Source: Fervidicoccaceae archaeon (lineage in GTDB: Archaea; Thermoproteota; Thermoprotei_A; Sulfolobales; Fervidicoccaceae). Taken from it: a stretch of 64,000 nucleotides of DNA. The stretch is taken from assembly GCA_038878695.1 (NCBI GenBank), contig JAVZVD010000001.1, forward strand, positions 124,001 to 188,000, given 5' to 3'. Below the pieces are notes generated by a model. The model saw only the letters and a list, made by a program, of their open reading frames with translations, was not told the DNA's origin and searched no databases. This document shows, one piece after another, positions 26,521-35,602 of the stretch. How positions within the stretch are numbered: the stretch's first letter is position 1; each line of letters begins with the position of its first letter. The position numbers and the translations under genes were made by a program.

Positions 26521-27282
26521 GTGCAACCCGTTAAGCGCGTGATCCCCTGCCTGGACGTACTCCACGGGCGTGTGGTCAAGGGGGTCAGGTTCGGGGATCT
26601 GAAACCTGTTGGGGAGCCGAGCGAGCTGGCCGCCACCTACGAGTCTCAGGGGGCAGATGAGTTGGCGCTCCTCGACGTGAGCGCTTCGTTAGAGGGGAGG
26701 CTCGCGCTGCTAGACGTCGTAGAGAGGACTCGCGACGTCCTCTCGATCCCCCTAATAGTCGGAGGAGGGGTCAGGCGATTAGAGGATATCAGAGCCCTCC
26801 TATTAGCCGGAGCGGATAGAGTCAGCATAAACACCGCAGCCGTCGAGAGGCCCGAGCTGGTTAGAGAGGCCTCCGAGCTCTTTGGGTCGCAGTGCATAGT
26901 CGTCGCCATAGACGCCAAGAGATCCGCGGAAGGCGCGTGGGAGGTCTATACGCACGGGGGCCGGAGACCGACTGGGATAGACGCCGTGGAGCACGCTAAG
27001 AGGATGTGCGACCTCGGGGCGGGCGAGCTCCTCGTCACGAGCATAGACGCCGATGGTACGAGGGTCGGCTACGACATCGAGCTCCTCAAAGCGATCGTGG
27101 AATCGGTCGATATCCCGGTAATAGCCTCGGGTGGAGCCGGGGGGCCCGAGCACATGTTGGAGGCCATCGTGAAGGGCGGGGCCGACGCGGTACTGGCGGC
27201 ATCGGTCTTCCACTACGGCGAATATACCGTGGCCGACGTGAAGAGATTCCTGAAAGAGAGGGGGGTGAGGGTAAGGCTTTGA
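26521..27282 (+). CDS. hisF: imidazole glycerol phosphate synthase cyclase subunit
   Basis: 253-residue TIM barrel that uses ammonia from HisH to form imidazoleglycerol phosphate and [23 protein letters not shown] near the start carries the catalytic Asp; [13 protein letters not shown] near 168 carries the second. Phosphate loops are GGGVRRLED and [13 protein letters not shown] 26521 sits 1 bp after the hisB stop. The C-terminus overlaps hisD as TTGA. Confidence 0.95.
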   Translation: MQPVKRVIPCLDVLHGRVVKGVRFGDLKPVGEPSELAATYESQGADELALLDVSASLEGRLALLDVVERTRDVLSIPLIVGGGVRRLEDIRALLLAGADRVSINTAAVERPELVREASELFGSQCIVVAIDAKRSAEGAWEVYTHGGRRPTGIDAVEHAKRMCDLGAGELLVTSIDADGTRVGYDIELLKAIVESVDIPVIASGGAGGPEHMLEAIVKGGADAVLAASVFHYGEYTVADVKRFLKERGVRVRL

Positions 27283-28559
27283 CTCTGATAGGACCAAAGA
27301 GAATCTCCGAGCTCTCGCCGAGCGAGCGCTCTCTACTCATTGAACGCTTCGCGGACCTCGAATCCGTCTCTGAGAAAGTGAGGAAGATCCTTGACGACGT
27401 CAGAAGAGGAGGCGACGAGGCTCTCATAAAATATACTGAGCTCTTCGATAAGGTCAAACTGGAGCCGCACCAACTGTTAGTCCACGAGGACGAGATCGAG
27501 AGAGCGCGAGACCTCGTCGACGCGAGGCTCCTGCGCTCCTTAGAGCGTGTAGTCGAGGCTCTCGGCAGATTCCACTCGAGGCAGCTACCTCCCCGCGAGC
27601 TATGCGTTGAGACCGCGCCCGGCTGCGTCACGAGATTGCTGGCTCTCCCCCTCGACTCTGTCGGCATCTACGTGCCCGGGGGCCTACACCCTTATCCCTC
27701 GACAGCTCTCATGCTAGCGGTCCCGGCGAGAGTAGCTGGCGTCAACGAGATCGCCGCCTGCACTCCGCCGCGCAGAGACGGGAGCGTCGATCCGAGCGTG
27801 CTCGCGGCTCTGGCCCTGGCGGGAGTCAAGCGCGTGTATAGGGTAGGAGGAGTACAGGCTCTAGCGGCGTTGGCCTTCGGCACGGAGACCGTGAAGCGCG
27901 TGGACAAGATAGTTGGGCCGGGCAACGTCTACGTTGCGGCCGCGAAGAGAGAACTCTATGGCAGAGTCGGTGTGGAAATGCTAGCCGGGCCGAGCGAGAT
28001 AGTGGTGGTGGCTGACGAGTCTGTCGATCCCAAGCTCGTGGTGCTTGACATGCTAGCGCAGCTCGAGCACGGGCCCGGCTCTCTGGCAGCGTTGATCGCG
28101 TTGCACGAAGGCCTCGCGAGAAGCGTGAGCGAGGAGTTGAGGAGCTCCCTCTCGAGACTCGGTCTAACGGGAGCTCGTGTCGCGGTGCTCATCGCGGAGA
28201 GCGTTGAAGAAGCGGCGCTGTTCGTCAACGAGATCGCCCCCGAGCACGTGGAGTTGCTGCTTGAGCAGCCCGAGGCCCTCGCTTATAAGATCAAGAAGGC
28301 GGGCTCGGTGGCTCTAGGACTCAACACGCCGATCGCGTTGTGCGATTACCTCACTGGGGCCAATCACGTCCTCCCCACGAGCGGGGCGGCGCGCTTCAGG
28401 GGGGCTCTCACCGTCTATGATTTCCTCTCCTTCGTGCAATTCCAGGAGGCCTCGCCTCAGTGTCTCCGGGAGGCCGCCCCATTCTTAGAGGCCCTGGCCG
28501 AGGCCGAGGGCATGAAACTCCACGCTCTCTCCGTGAGAGCTAGGGTGGGGAGCTCTTGA
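27279..28559 (+). CDS. hisD: histidinol dehydrogenase
   Basis: 426-residue NAD-dependent enzyme for the last two steps to histidine. Clear segments: [14 protein letters not shown] near 125, [16 protein letters not shown] near 195, [19 protein letters not shown] near 210, [11 protein letters not shown] near 235 and [12 protein letters not shown] near 365 with the zinc/catalytic region. TTG 27279 overlaps the hisF stop (TTGA); the longer open frame to 27006 runs through hisF in another frame and is spurious. Confidence 0.94.
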   Translation: MTLIGPKRISELSPSERSLLIERFADLESVSEKVRKILDDVRRGGDEALIKYTELFDKVKLEPHQLLVHEDEIERARDLVDARLLRSLERVVEALGRFHSRQLPPRELCVETAPGCVTRLLALPLDSVGIYVPGGLHPYPSTALMLAVPARVAGVNEIAACTPPRRDGSVDPSVLAALALAGVKRVYRVGGVQALAALAFGTETVKRVDKIVGPGNVYVAAAKRELYGRVGVEMLAGPSEIVVVADESVDPKLVVLDMLAQLEHGPGSLAALIALHEGLARSVSEELRSSLSRLGLTGARVAVLIAESVEEAALFVNEIAPEHVELLLEQPEALAYKIKKAGSVALGLNTPIALCDYLTGANHVLPTSGAARFRGALTVYDFLSFVQFQEASPQCLREAAPFLEALAEAEGMKLHALSVRARVGSS

Positions 28560-28846
28560 GCTCGGAGATCTTGTTGGAGCTCTGCGAAGTGGTCGAGGAG
28601 AGGCTGAGAGAGCCCAGACCCGGTTCCTATACTTCCATGCTCGCCGCTCAGGGTCTCAACGGTATAGCCAAGAAGCTCGGCGAGGAGTGGGTCGAGCTCT
28701 TGCTCGCCGCCTCTTCGGGCTCCACCGATGACCTAATCAACGAGGCCGCCGACGTCGTCTACCACATGACGGTTCTACTAGCTCGTCGCGGAGTATGTTG
28801 GAGAGAGGTGCTAACGGAGCTGGAGCGCAGGAGGCGTGAGAGATGA
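28556..28846 (+). CDS. hisE: phosphoribosyl-ATP pyrophosphatase
   Basis: 96-residue all-helical MazG-like pyrophosphatase acting after HisG. GIAKKLGEEWVELLLAA and NEAADVVYHMTVLLA carry the acidic metal-binding residues of the family. In this genome it is separate from HisI. TTG 28556 overlaps the hisD stop and the stop overlaps hisH by 4 bp. Confidence 0.93.
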   Translation: MSSEILLELCEVVEERLREPRPGSYTSMLAAQGLNGIAKKLGEEWVELLLAASSGSTDDLINEAADVVYHMTVLLARRGVCWREVLTELERRRRER

Positions 28847-29469
28847 AGAGGGTCGCTCTCATTGACTACGGGGTCGGGAACATTGCCTCTATAGCGTTGG
28901 CTTTGCAGCGAGTGGGGGCCTTTGTCGAGATAGTTCGAGACCCGGCGAGCGCCTCTCAGATCAGCTCGAGCTGCCTCGTATTACCGGGCCAGGGCACCTT
29001 CGCTGCGGCAGTTCGCTGGCTCGAGCGCGGAGGGGTAAGGCTCGTGGAGAGGCTTCTCGAGAGGGGAGCGTCGCTCCTGGGCATATGCCTAGGTCTTCAA
29101 CTGCTCTTCGAGGAAAGCGAGGAGGGGCCAGGCCGAGGACTCGGACTGCTGAGGGGTAGAGTAGCTCGCCTGCCTCGAGGCTGCAAGAGGATACACATCG
29201 GCTGGAGCGCTATCGAGGTGGTCAGGCGCGATTGCCCTCTTCTCGAAGGGATAGAGTCGGGCCAAATGTTCTATTTCGCCCACTCTTATCGTGCCCACGC
29301 CGAAGACCCGGAGCACGTCGCCGCCACAACGAGCTACTGCGGAGTTGAGTTCCCCAGCGTGATCTGGAAAGGTTCAATTTACGGAACGCAGTTCCACCCC
29401 GAGAAGAGCGGCTCAATTGGGCTGAGGCTCCTCGAGAACTTCGCTGAACTCTGCGGTGACGACGCTTGA
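28843..29469 (+). CDS. hisH: imidazole glycerol phosphate synthase glutaminase subunit
   Basis: 208-residue class I glutamine amidotransferase partner of HisF. The nucleophile loop is LLGICLGLQLLFE near residue 80, and the catalytic His-Glu are in YGTQFHPEKSG near 185. The N-terminal VALIDYGVGNIASIALAL and the VLPGQGTFAAA oxyanion region are typical of HisH. Start ATG 28843, overlapping hisE by 4 bp. Confidence 0.95.
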   Translation: MKRVALIDYGVGNIASIALALQRVGAFVEIVRDPASASQISSSCLVLPGQGTFAAAVRWLERGGVRLVERLLERGASLLGICLGLQLLFEESEEGPGRGLGLLRGRVARLPRGCKRIHIGWSAIEVVRRDCPLLEGIESGQMFYFAHSYRAHAEDPEHVAATTSYCGVEFPSVIWKGSIYGTQFHPEKSGSIGLRLLENFAELCGDDA

Positions 29470-29873
29470 GCCTAAGGCTCAGCAGAGAGGAGGCGGAGAG
29501 GATAGCCGACCTCCTGGACTACAAGCGCGGAGGCTTCGTCGTGGCCGTGGCTCAAGATGTCGAGAGCGGCGCCGTCCTGATGGTAGGTTTCATGACGAGA
29601 GAGGCGGTGATCGCGACCCTGACCTCCGGCTACGCGCACTATTGGAGCACGTCACGAGGGAGGCTGTGGATGAAAGGGGAGACCTCGGGCAATGTCCAGG
29701 AGCTCGTGGACTTCATCGTTGATTGCGACGGCGACGCGGTCTTATTGAAGGTGAGACAACGCGGGGCAGCCTGTCACACGGGGAGTTTCTCCTGCTTCTA
29801 TCGTCCCACGAGAGAGCTCCTACGAGGGTCTTTGCGCTGGGGTCCGAGCTCTAGGTCTGAGTCCTCGCTCTAG
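29466..29873 (+). CDS. hisI: phosphoribosyl-AMP cyclohydrolase
   Basis: 135-residue zinc enzyme opening the adenine ring of phosphoribosyl-AMP. WMKGETSGNVQELVDFIVDCD, with Asp and Cys ligands (residues about 62-85), and AACHTGSFSCFYR near 100 contain the conserved cysteine ligands. It is the last gene of the his operon. TTG 29466 overlaps the hisH stop. Its 3' end overlaps a small convergent gene by about 54 bp. Confidence 0.93.
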   Translation: MSLRLSREEAERIADLLDYKRGGFVVAVAQDVESGAVLMVGFMTREAVIATLTSGYAHYWSTSRGRLWMKGETSGNVQELVDFIVDCDGDAVLLKVRQRGAACHTGSFSCFYRPTRELLRGSLRWGPSSRSESSL

Positions 29874-30038
29874 CTTGGCAAAGAGCAACTGTTTCACGAG
29901 GCTAGCTTTACTGAGCAGGGGACTGCACAGCCTCCTGCAATACAGGAGGGCCTCCCGCTCACTAGCTTGATAGACTTCCATAGAATACTCCACGCAGGCC
30001 TCCATGCAATAGCCGTATAATCTCTTCTTCGGACTCAT
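29820..30038 (-). CDS. small twin CX3C protein, unknown function
   Basis: 72-residue protein not recognised. It has two CX3C motifs, GYCMEAC near residue 10 and YCRRLC near 33, separated by 18 residues in an apparently helical hairpin, followed by a basic tail (LRPRARTPAQR). The ATG at 30038 lies about 45 nt downstream of a good TATA box on the same strand (TTATAAA near 30074-30086), which supports expression. It overlaps the end of hisI antisense. The arrangement could hold a metal or disulfides; no function is proposed. Confidence 0.5.
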   Translation of the reverse strand: MSPKKRLYGYCMEACVEYSMEVYQASEREALLYCRRLCSPLLSKASLVKQLLFAKLERGLRPRARTPAQRPS

Positions 30039-30072
30039 CTCGCTTCTCGAGCTTCTCTGCGCGGCTGGAGTT

Positions 30073-30086
30073 TATAACAAGTTGCA
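30073..30086 (-). promoter_or_regulatory. TATA box of the twin CX3C gene
   Basis: Minus-strand TTGTTATAAACTCC, about 45 nt ahead of the ATG at 30038. The rest of the gap to 30273 holds a small hairpin (CACGG/CCGTG near 30148) and no other coding signal. Confidence 0.45.
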
Positions 30087-30272
30087 CGGTCAAATTAAGT
30101 CGATAGTCGAATGAGGTCCCCTCGACACCTTTTTCAAAGGCGCCTCACGGCTCCGTGACGCTCCAGCTCTTCGACTAGAACAATGAGAAGCCACGGTGAG
30201 AGGCCTTAGCGTCACGCGTTGAGCCGTTAAGCTTTTCAGAGACGCTCTCCCAGGCCACCGAGGTCGAGACTC

Positions 30273-31376
30273 TTGGGTCGAAAGACCACCTTGAGCGTCA
30301 TCAAGGCCGATGTCGGGAGCCTCGCTGGCCATCACGTCGTTCACCCGGATCTCCTAGCTACTGCCACGAGAGTTCTCGCCGAGGGAAGGGAGGAGGGCAT
30401 CATCGAAGACTTCTACGTGACGAACGTAGGCGACGATCTCCAGCTAATAATGACTCACTTCAGGGGCGTGGACAACAGCGAAGTCCACGGCCTGGCCTGG
30501 AGGGCGTTCCAAGAGGCGACCAAGGTAGCGAAGGAGCTAGGCCTCTACGGCGCTGGTCAGGACCTACTCAGCGACGCCTTCTCCGGGAACGTGCGAGGCT
30601 TAGGGCCCGGCGTAGCGGAAATGGAGTTTGTCGAGAGACCGAGCGAGCCCGTGGTCGTATTCATGGCCGACAAAACCGAGCCTGGCGCCTTTAATCTGCC
30701 CTTCTATAGGATCTTCGCCGACCCATTCAACACAGCCGGCCTCGTCATCGATCCGAAGCTCCACGAGGGCTTCAAGTTCGAGGTTCTAGACCTCATAGAG
30801 CACAAGGTCTACGAGCTCAACGCGCCCGAGGACTCCTACGATATTCTGGCTCTCATAGGGACTCCGGGCAGGTTTACTGTTAAGAGGATCCATAGAAGAG
30901 CAGACGGCGAGATTGCTGCCGTCGTGAGCAGCGAGAGATTGAGCCTCATAGCCGGGCGCTACGTGGGCAAGGACGATCCCGTAGCCGTGGCGAGGGCTCA
31001 GGCCGGCTTCCCGGCGCTTGGAGAGCTCCTCGAGCCCTTCGCGTTTCCCCACCTCGTGGCGGGCTGGATGCGAGGCAGCCACCACGGACCTCTGATGCCG
31101 GTCTCTCAGAAAGACGCCAGACCCACTAGATTCGATGGGCCTCCGCGAATCGTCGCTCTGGGCTTCAACGTGAAGGACGGCAAATTGATAGGACCAGCCG
31201 ATCTATTCGACGACCCGGCATTCGATGAGGCTCGTCGACAGGCCCTATTGATAGCGGATTACATGAGGAGGCACGGGCCATTCATGCCTCACAGGCTCGG
31301 GCCCGAGGAGATGGAATATACTACTCTACCTCAGGTGCTGAAGAAGCTGGCAGCAAGAGCACGCCCGGCCGCGTGA
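30273..31376 (+). CDS. fbp: bifunctional fructose-1,6-bisphosphate aldolase/phosphatase
   Basis: Archaeal gluconeogenic enzyme that condenses triose phosphates and dephosphorylates FBP in one active site. 367 residues. TLSVIKADVGSLAGHHVVHP at the N-terminus carries metal-binding Asp/His. GDDLQLIMTH, GLGPGVAEMEFVERPSEP, ADPFNTAGLVID and GRYVGKDDPVAVARAQ follow; the YxxK in the last motif, near residue 230, corresponds to the catalytic Tyr/Schiff-base Lys. TTG 30273 is the start. tpiA, the next gene, supplies its triose phosphate substrate balance, which is a meaningful pairing. Confidence 0.96.
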   Translation: MGRKTTLSVIKADVGSLAGHHVVHPDLLATATRVLAEGREEGIIEDFYVTNVGDDLQLIMTHFRGVDNSEVHGLAWRAFQEATKVAKELGLYGAGQDLLSDAFSGNVRGLGPGVAEMEFVERPSEPVVVFMADKTEPGAFNLPFYRIFADPFNTAGLVIDPKLHEGFKFEVLDLIEHKVYELNAPEDSYDILALIGTPGRFTVKRIHRRADGEIAAVVSSERLSLIAGRYVGKDDPVAVARAQAGFPALGELLEPFAFPHLVAGWMRGSHHGPLMPVSQKDARPTRFDGPPRIVALGFNVKDGKLIGPADLFDDPAFDEARRQALLIADYMRRHGPFMPHRLGPEEMEYTTLPQVLKKLAARARPAA

Positions 31377-31402
31377 CCGTCTAGAGCTGGTAGCTAGATT
31401 CG

Positions 31403-32104
31403 GTGCGAGGGTTGCCGGCGCGGAACCCAATATTGATCCTAAACTACAAGACCTTTTCCTCGGGGCTAGGTCAGAGCGGGCTCGCCATAGCTCGGGGCGC
31501 CGAGCGCGCTTCGAGAGAGTGGGGGGTGGCGATTATGGTGGCCGTGCCTTACACAATGATTCACAGAATCGCCAGCTCCGTCGAGATTCCCGTTCTGGCT
31601 CAACACGTCGACCCGGTGGAGCCAGGCAGGGGCACAGGCTACGTGACGGTCGAGGCCGTGCGCGAGGCCGGCGGCAGAGGCAGCCTCGTGAATCACAGCG
31701 AGCGTAAGCTCGCGCTGAGCGAGTCCCAGAGGGTCATAGAGCTCCTCCGAGCCAGCTCGTTGACCAGCGTAGCTTGTGGAGATACCCCTCGCGCTGCGGC
31801 GGCTATGGCGTTGCTCGGAGCCGACATCGTGGCCGTCGAGCCGCCCGAGCTCATAGGCACTGGGATAGCCGTGTCGAGGGCGAGGCCCGAGGTCGTGACG
31901 AACTCTATAGAGCTCATTCGGGGAGAGCTGAAGCTCGCTCTCCCGATACTAGTTGGAGCAGGTGTAGTGAGCGAGGAGGATTGCAGGAGAGCGATCGAGC
32001 TGGGAGCCGACGGAGTGCTCGTGGCCAGCGCCGTCATGAACGCCAAGGATCCTCTCTCCAAGATAAACGAGCTATGTCGCGGCTTAACGAGCTCGCCTCG
32101 GTGA
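31403..32104 (+). CDS. tpiA: triosephosphate isomerase
   Basis: 233-residue archaeal-type TIM. PILILNYKTFSSGLGQ contains the catalytic Lys region (NYK), LVNHSERKL the catalytic His, and VAVEPPELIGTG the catalytic Glu. Archaeal TIMs are about 225-235 residues, shorter than bacterial ones. GTG 31403 starts it, 26 bp after the FBP aldolase/phosphatase, so the two probably form a gluconeogenic pair. The 3' end overlaps the convergent cyclo-ligase gene by 21 bp. Confidence 0.95.
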   Translation: MRGLPARNPILILNYKTFSSGLGQSGLAIARGAERASREWGVAIMVAVPYTMIHRIASSVEIPVLAQHVDPVEPGRGTGYVTVEAVREAGGRGSLVNHSERKLALSESQRVIELLRASSLTSVACGDTPRAAAAMALLGADIVAVEPPELIGTGIAVSRARPEVVTNSIELIRGELKLALPILVGAGVVSEEDCRRAIELGADGVLVASAVMNAKDPLSKINELCRGLTSSPR

Positions 32105-32872
32105 GATCCTCTCTAGCTCTGCGAGAATTGGGATCCTCGCCCTCATCTCGTCATCGACGCATTCCCAGAGCACTCCGAGAGGTCTAATCGCGGCTCTATC
32201 GCATCTCAGCAGCCTCGAGTTCGTGGCTATGATATCTACGGGAACGTCCCAGGGGTCCTGCGGTAACTCGATCTCCAGGAGTTGCATTTCGTGCACTGTG
32301 GTGGCTATCGGCGTCGAATCATCGACTAGCTCCAATTCTCGAAGCACCGCGAATTCGAGCTCGCCGTAGCCTTCCCCCTTACCCAACCTCTCTCCTCTCT
32401 TGTTTACGGCCACACTTCCCTCCACGATGAGGTCCACGCGTCCCAGCGATCTCAGCTCGCCGAGCGAGATCCTCCGCCCATACTTGAACGACCCGGCTAT
32501 TGTCGCCGCGCGGTCGATCTCTCGACGCGTGAGACGAGAGGGTTCCAGTAGAATGAATCCCTCCCGCAGCCTGGGCGTGGGAACGACCAGAGTCTTGCCT
32601 TCTAAGAGGGTAGCTCGTCTGACGTGCTTCTGCGGGGAATCCGGGTTGACCTTCACCGTCTCGGCCCGCTGCCACTCGGGCGTGGAGAGGAGAGCGAGAG
32701 CCGCCCTCTCCGCTCCAATGAAGTTGGGTATCCTCCCGCGAACTGGTCTAGGCGGTGCCGTCACGCCAGCCTCCTCGAGCGCTCTCCAGACGCTCTCGCG
32801 GATCTCGGCCTTGAGCCTCTTGATCTCCTCGTTGCGCTTGCAAAGTGAGCCCAAACGAGAGTCACCGACCAA
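32084..32872 (-). CDS. 5-formyltetrahydrofolate cyclo-ligase family protein
   Basis: 262 residues of the MTHFS fold. A helical N-terminus with IKRLKAEIRESVWRALEE is followed by VKVNPDSPQKHVRRATLLEGK and the nucleotide-binding loop GKGEGYGELEFAVLRELEL near residue 165, then TTVHEMQLL. Archaeal members are often longer than the bacterial enzyme and may act on folate-like or methanopterin-like C1 carriers; the true substrate is unknown. Presence of gcvT/gcvH shows C1 carrier chemistry in this cell. The start may be ATG or GTG near 32872. Confidence 0.75.
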   Translation of the reverse strand: MVGDSRLGSLCKRNEEIKRLKAEIRESVWRALEEAGVTAPPRPVRGRIPNFIGAERAALALLSTPEWQRAETVKVNPDSPQKHVRRATLLEGKTLVVPTPRLREGFILLEPSRLTRREIDRAATIAGSFKYGRRISLGELRSLGRVDLIVEGSVAVNKRGERLGKGEGYGELEFAVLRELELVDDSTPIATTVHEMQLLEIELPQDPWDVPVDIIATNSRLLRCDRAAIRPLGVLWECVDDEMRARIPILAELERISPRRAR

Positions 32873-32946
32873 GTCTCTCGCCCTCCACTTGAGCTCCCTC
32901 GAAGATAATTACCTTCTCTCGCAACTAACTCGCCGAGGAGCTCTCC

Positions 32947-33348
32947 ATGCCGACCGTCGGACTGAGAGGCTTAAAGTTCGACGCCGCACACTACACGTCC
33001 GGCTCGAGTTCCAAGTGCGGTAATCTACACGGACATACCTTCAAAGTGACCGTCGAGGTCGAGAGGCCTATAGACCCTGAGACGGGTATGGTGCTCGATT
33101 TCGATTTCTTGAGACGCGTCGTGGTGGATGTGCTCTCAGAATACGACCACAAAGTTCTCCTGCCATCGTCGGGAGCTCGAAAGCTCGAGTGCCTCGACCG
33201 GGGCGAGGTCAAGCTTCTCAAGTACCCCCACGCGACGACGGAATACATAGCCATGGAATTAGCCGAGGAAATTAGCAGAAGACTGGGGACTCGAGTGCGG
33301 CTCGAGCTGCAAGAGGGCGAAGGAGGCTATGTCCGCGTGGAGGTGTGA
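32947..33348 (+). CDS. 6-pyruvoyltetrahydropterin synthase / QueD family
   Basis: 133 residues of the T-fold PTPS/QueD family. Zinc-binding histidines are seen in FDAAHYTSG near 11 and NLHGHTFKVTVEV near 26-30. A Cys in SSKCGNLHGH and the ATTEYIAMELAEEI segment near 100 are also typical. Members act in tetrahydropterin or 7-deazaguanine (archaeosine) synthesis. The following gene is a GTP cyclohydrolase, 6 bp away, so the pair can start a pterin or deazapurine route from GTP. Which product is made is not decided by sequence. Confidence 0.88.
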   Translation: MPTVGLRGLKFDAAHYTSGSSSKCGNLHGHTFKVTVEVERPIDPETGMVLDFDFLRRVVVDVLSEYDHKVLLPSSGARKLECLDRGEVKLLKYPHATTEYIAMELAEEISRRLGTRVRLELQEGEGGYVRVEV

Positions 33349-33354
33349 GCCGCG

Positions 33355-34176
33355 GTGAGCTCGAAGTCGGTTCCGGATGTGCACTCGGAGAGTCCCGAGC
33401 ACCCCGTGGCTCTGAACCTCGTCGGCCTCAGCCGCTACCCTGTGCTGCTGCGCTTCGAGTCGAGCAGAGGCTCTTGCAGCGAGAGCCCCGGTCTCGCGGA
33501 GGCTCACGTCGATCTGCCGGCTCACGTGCGCGGACTGCACGCCTCTAGGACCTCGAGAGCTCTGCGCGAGGTACTCTACGAGAAGGGGGATTGCCGCCGA
33601 TTAGAGGAGCAGGCCCTCCTTGCAGCGGAGAGGCTGCTCGACTTGCACGAGTATTCTAGCAGAGCTCTTGTGAGACTACGCTCGCGCTTGATAATCGGTG
33701 ACCAGGCCATCGACGTCTCGGGCGGAGCGATCGTTGATCGACGAGGCGAGAGAGTCGTGAGCCTCGGCGTGTCCTTCGAAGGCCTGACCTCCTGTCCCTC
33801 GGCTCGGGAGATCTTCGCCTACTTCGAGGGGCTCGACAGGAATAAAGCACCGACGCACACTCAGAGAGCGAGGCTGACAGTGGATCTCGAGTTCGTAGAT
33901 GGTCTCCTCGCCATTACCCCCGTCGAGCTCTACGAGATGCTCGCGAGGGTCTTCGTCAAGCTGCCGGCTGGCTCCTTGAGCAGGGTAGAGGAGTACGAGG
34001 TGGTGAAGAGTCTCGTCGAGAGGGCGCTGTTCGCCGAAGACGTGGCCAGGAGAGCGGCCAAGATCATCGAAGAGGGCTTCGCCGGCTCGAGGCGAGGGCG
34101 CGCCCACATTGTGGTGAGGGCCGAGGAGTCCGTGCACAGCTACGACCTCCTCGCCTCGACTCTCGTTCAATTTTGA
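33355..34176 (+). CDS. GTP cyclohydrolase (MptA/FolE2 family)
   Basis: 273-residue type IB GTP cyclohydrolase family protein. SVPDVHSESPEHPVALNLVG at the start is the diagnostic opening of the family. ADLPAHVRGLHASR-type residues, GVSFEGLTSCPSAREIF with the active-site Cys, and APTHTQRARLTV near 160 follow. MptA gives 7,8-dihydroneopterin cyclic phosphate from GTP with Fe(II); FolE2-like proteins give dihydroneopterin triphosphate. The GTG at 33355 follows the QueD-like gene closely, so they are probably cotranscribed. Confidence 0.88.
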   Translation: MSSKSVPDVHSESPEHPVALNLVGLSRYPVLLRFESSRGSCSESPGLAEAHVDLPAHVRGLHASRTSRALREVLYEKGDCRRLEEQALLAAERLLDLHEYSSRALVRLRSRLIIGDQAIDVSGGAIVDRRGERVVSLGVSFEGLTSCPSAREIFAYFEGLDRNKAPTHTQRARLTVDLEFVDGLLAITPVELYEMLARVFVKLPAGSLSRVEEYEVVKSLVERALFAEDVARRAAKIIEEGFAGSRRGRAHIVVRAEESVHSYDLLASTLVQF

Positions 34177-34233
34177 GTCGACAGAGAAGGGCAAGCGATT
34201 CACGTCTCGAAGCGCGAAAGCGAGAGAGCGTTC

Positions 34234-35586
34234 TCAACATAAGCCAGCGGGCGCTCGCTCGCGCGCGGTGAAATGTCTCTCGAAGTATTCGACGTATTTG
34301 AAACCCGAGTCGGGGAAGATCAAGACGTAGGCGCCAGGTCCATCACGCCGCGAGACTTCCTCGAACGCTTTCACGACGGCGCCCGAGCTCAGCCCAACGA
34401 TTAGGCCGTCGCCCCGCGCGACGCGTAGCGCTCCTTCTATCGCCTCGGCCTGAGTTACGTCGACTATCTCGTCGAACTCGACCCAGTGTATCCACTTCAT
34501 CCCTGTCTCCTTCCTCCTTATCCCCGGTATGGTCTCGCCAACCGCGGGCTGCACCCCCACGACCTTCACGTCTCTGTACTTGCTCTTGAAGTAAAGCGCC
34601 AGAGCGCTCATGTGGCCGGACGTGCCTATCCCCCCTATGACGTGAGTGGGCCTCAGCCCCACCGAGGCCAACTGCTCGTCGAGCTCTCTGGCTGTTTGCT
34701 TGAGATGCACCTCCAGATTAGCGTCGTTCTCGAACTGATTCAAGTGGACCGCGCCGTCTCGCTTAGAAACTTCCTCGACTTCTCTCACAGCCTCAATGGT
34801 CAGGTTGACTGGGACCCTGACCACATCCGCTCCCAGGACCCTCAGGAAGACGTCGGAGGCTCTCTGGATCGTCTGCGGAATGAAGAGTTTGACCCTCGCC
34901 CCCAGCACGTTGCCTATCGCCGTCAGGGCTATCCCAGTATTCGTCGAGGTGGCCTCGTAGAGCGCGCCTCTCAGCGTCCCCTCTCTCAGCGCCCTCATCA
35001 TCATGGACCAGCCTATCCTGTCCTTGACGCTATTGCTGAAGGGATTGTAGCACTCGAGCTTGGCCCAAGCTTGGACCTCGCCCGAGGAGAGGGACCTCAG
35101 CCTCACCAGCGGCGTGGGCCAGCCGCGATAAAGGAGCTCCAACGTGCTTTCATACACTCTGAGCCTGAGGCGCGGGCTCTGCTCCTCGGGCAGCCTCAGC
35201 CTCTCTAGCTCGACTGGCGAGATCCTCGGGAGCTCTCTGCGAAAACGCACATTGACCTCTTCCGGTGCGAGCTTGGGCCCGAGGAGAGCTGCTCTGGCTA
35301 TCCTCGAGAGCGACGAGGGCTCGGCCTCCACGTCCGAGAGGTCCACCTCAATCGTAGGCGCGAGGTCCGCGGCCAATAGCTCCAGAGCGCGCAGGACTTC
35401 GAAGCCGCCCAGGACTATCATCGAGGAGCTCTCCGCGATCACGGGCTGATCGACCACGCCAGTTCCCACTATGGAGCGGTAGATGGGGAGAGCGCGGCTC
35501 AGGGGGACCTCGACGGGCGACTTGAGGGCCCGGATCGGCACCAGGGATGGTTTCGTCGACAACGATGGTCCCTCCACCGGAAGCAC
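34234..35586 (-). CDS. PLP-dependent cysteine synthase-like protein with N-terminal ParB-like domain
   Basis: 450-residue two-domain protein. The C-terminal part (about 150-440) is a fold-type II PLP enzyme of the cysteine synthase/O-phosphoserine sulfhydrylase family: NPFSNSVKDRIG holds the PLP lysine, TSTNTGIALTAIG the substrate loop, GGIGTSGHMSA the phosphate loop and SSGAV the C-terminal loop. The first roughly 125 residues (VPIRALKSPVEVPLSRALPI, then VVDQPVIAESSSMIVLGGFE) resemble a ParB/Srx-like domain. The related archaeal serine kinase SerK also has this fold, but the usual DGHHR motif reads GGFEV here, so kinase activity is doubtful. Neighbours handle sulfur transfer. Confidence 0.82.
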   Translation of the reverse strand: MLPVEGPSLSTKPSLVPIRALKSPVEVPLSRALPIYRSIVGTGVVDQPVIAESSSMIVLGGFEVLRALELLAADLAPTIEVDLSDVEAEPSSLSRIARAALLGPKLAPEEVNVRFRRELPRISPVELERLRLPEEQSPRLRLRVYESTLELLYRGWPTPLVRLRSLSSGEVQAWAKLECYNPFSNSVKDRIGWSMMMRALREGTLRGALYEATSTNTGIALTAIGNVLGARVKLFIPQTIQRASDVFLRVLGADVVRVPVNLTIEAVREVEEVSKRDGAVHLNQFENDANLEVHLKQTARELDEQLASVGLRPTHVIGGIGTSGHMSALALYFKSKYRDVKVVGVQPAVGETIPGIRRKETGMKWIHWVEFDEIVDVTQAEAIEGALRVARGDGLIVGLSSGAVVKAFEEVSRRDGPGAYVLIFPDSGFKYVEYFERHFTARERAPAGLC

Positions 35587-35602
35587 TCCAAGAGGTGAGG
35601 GC

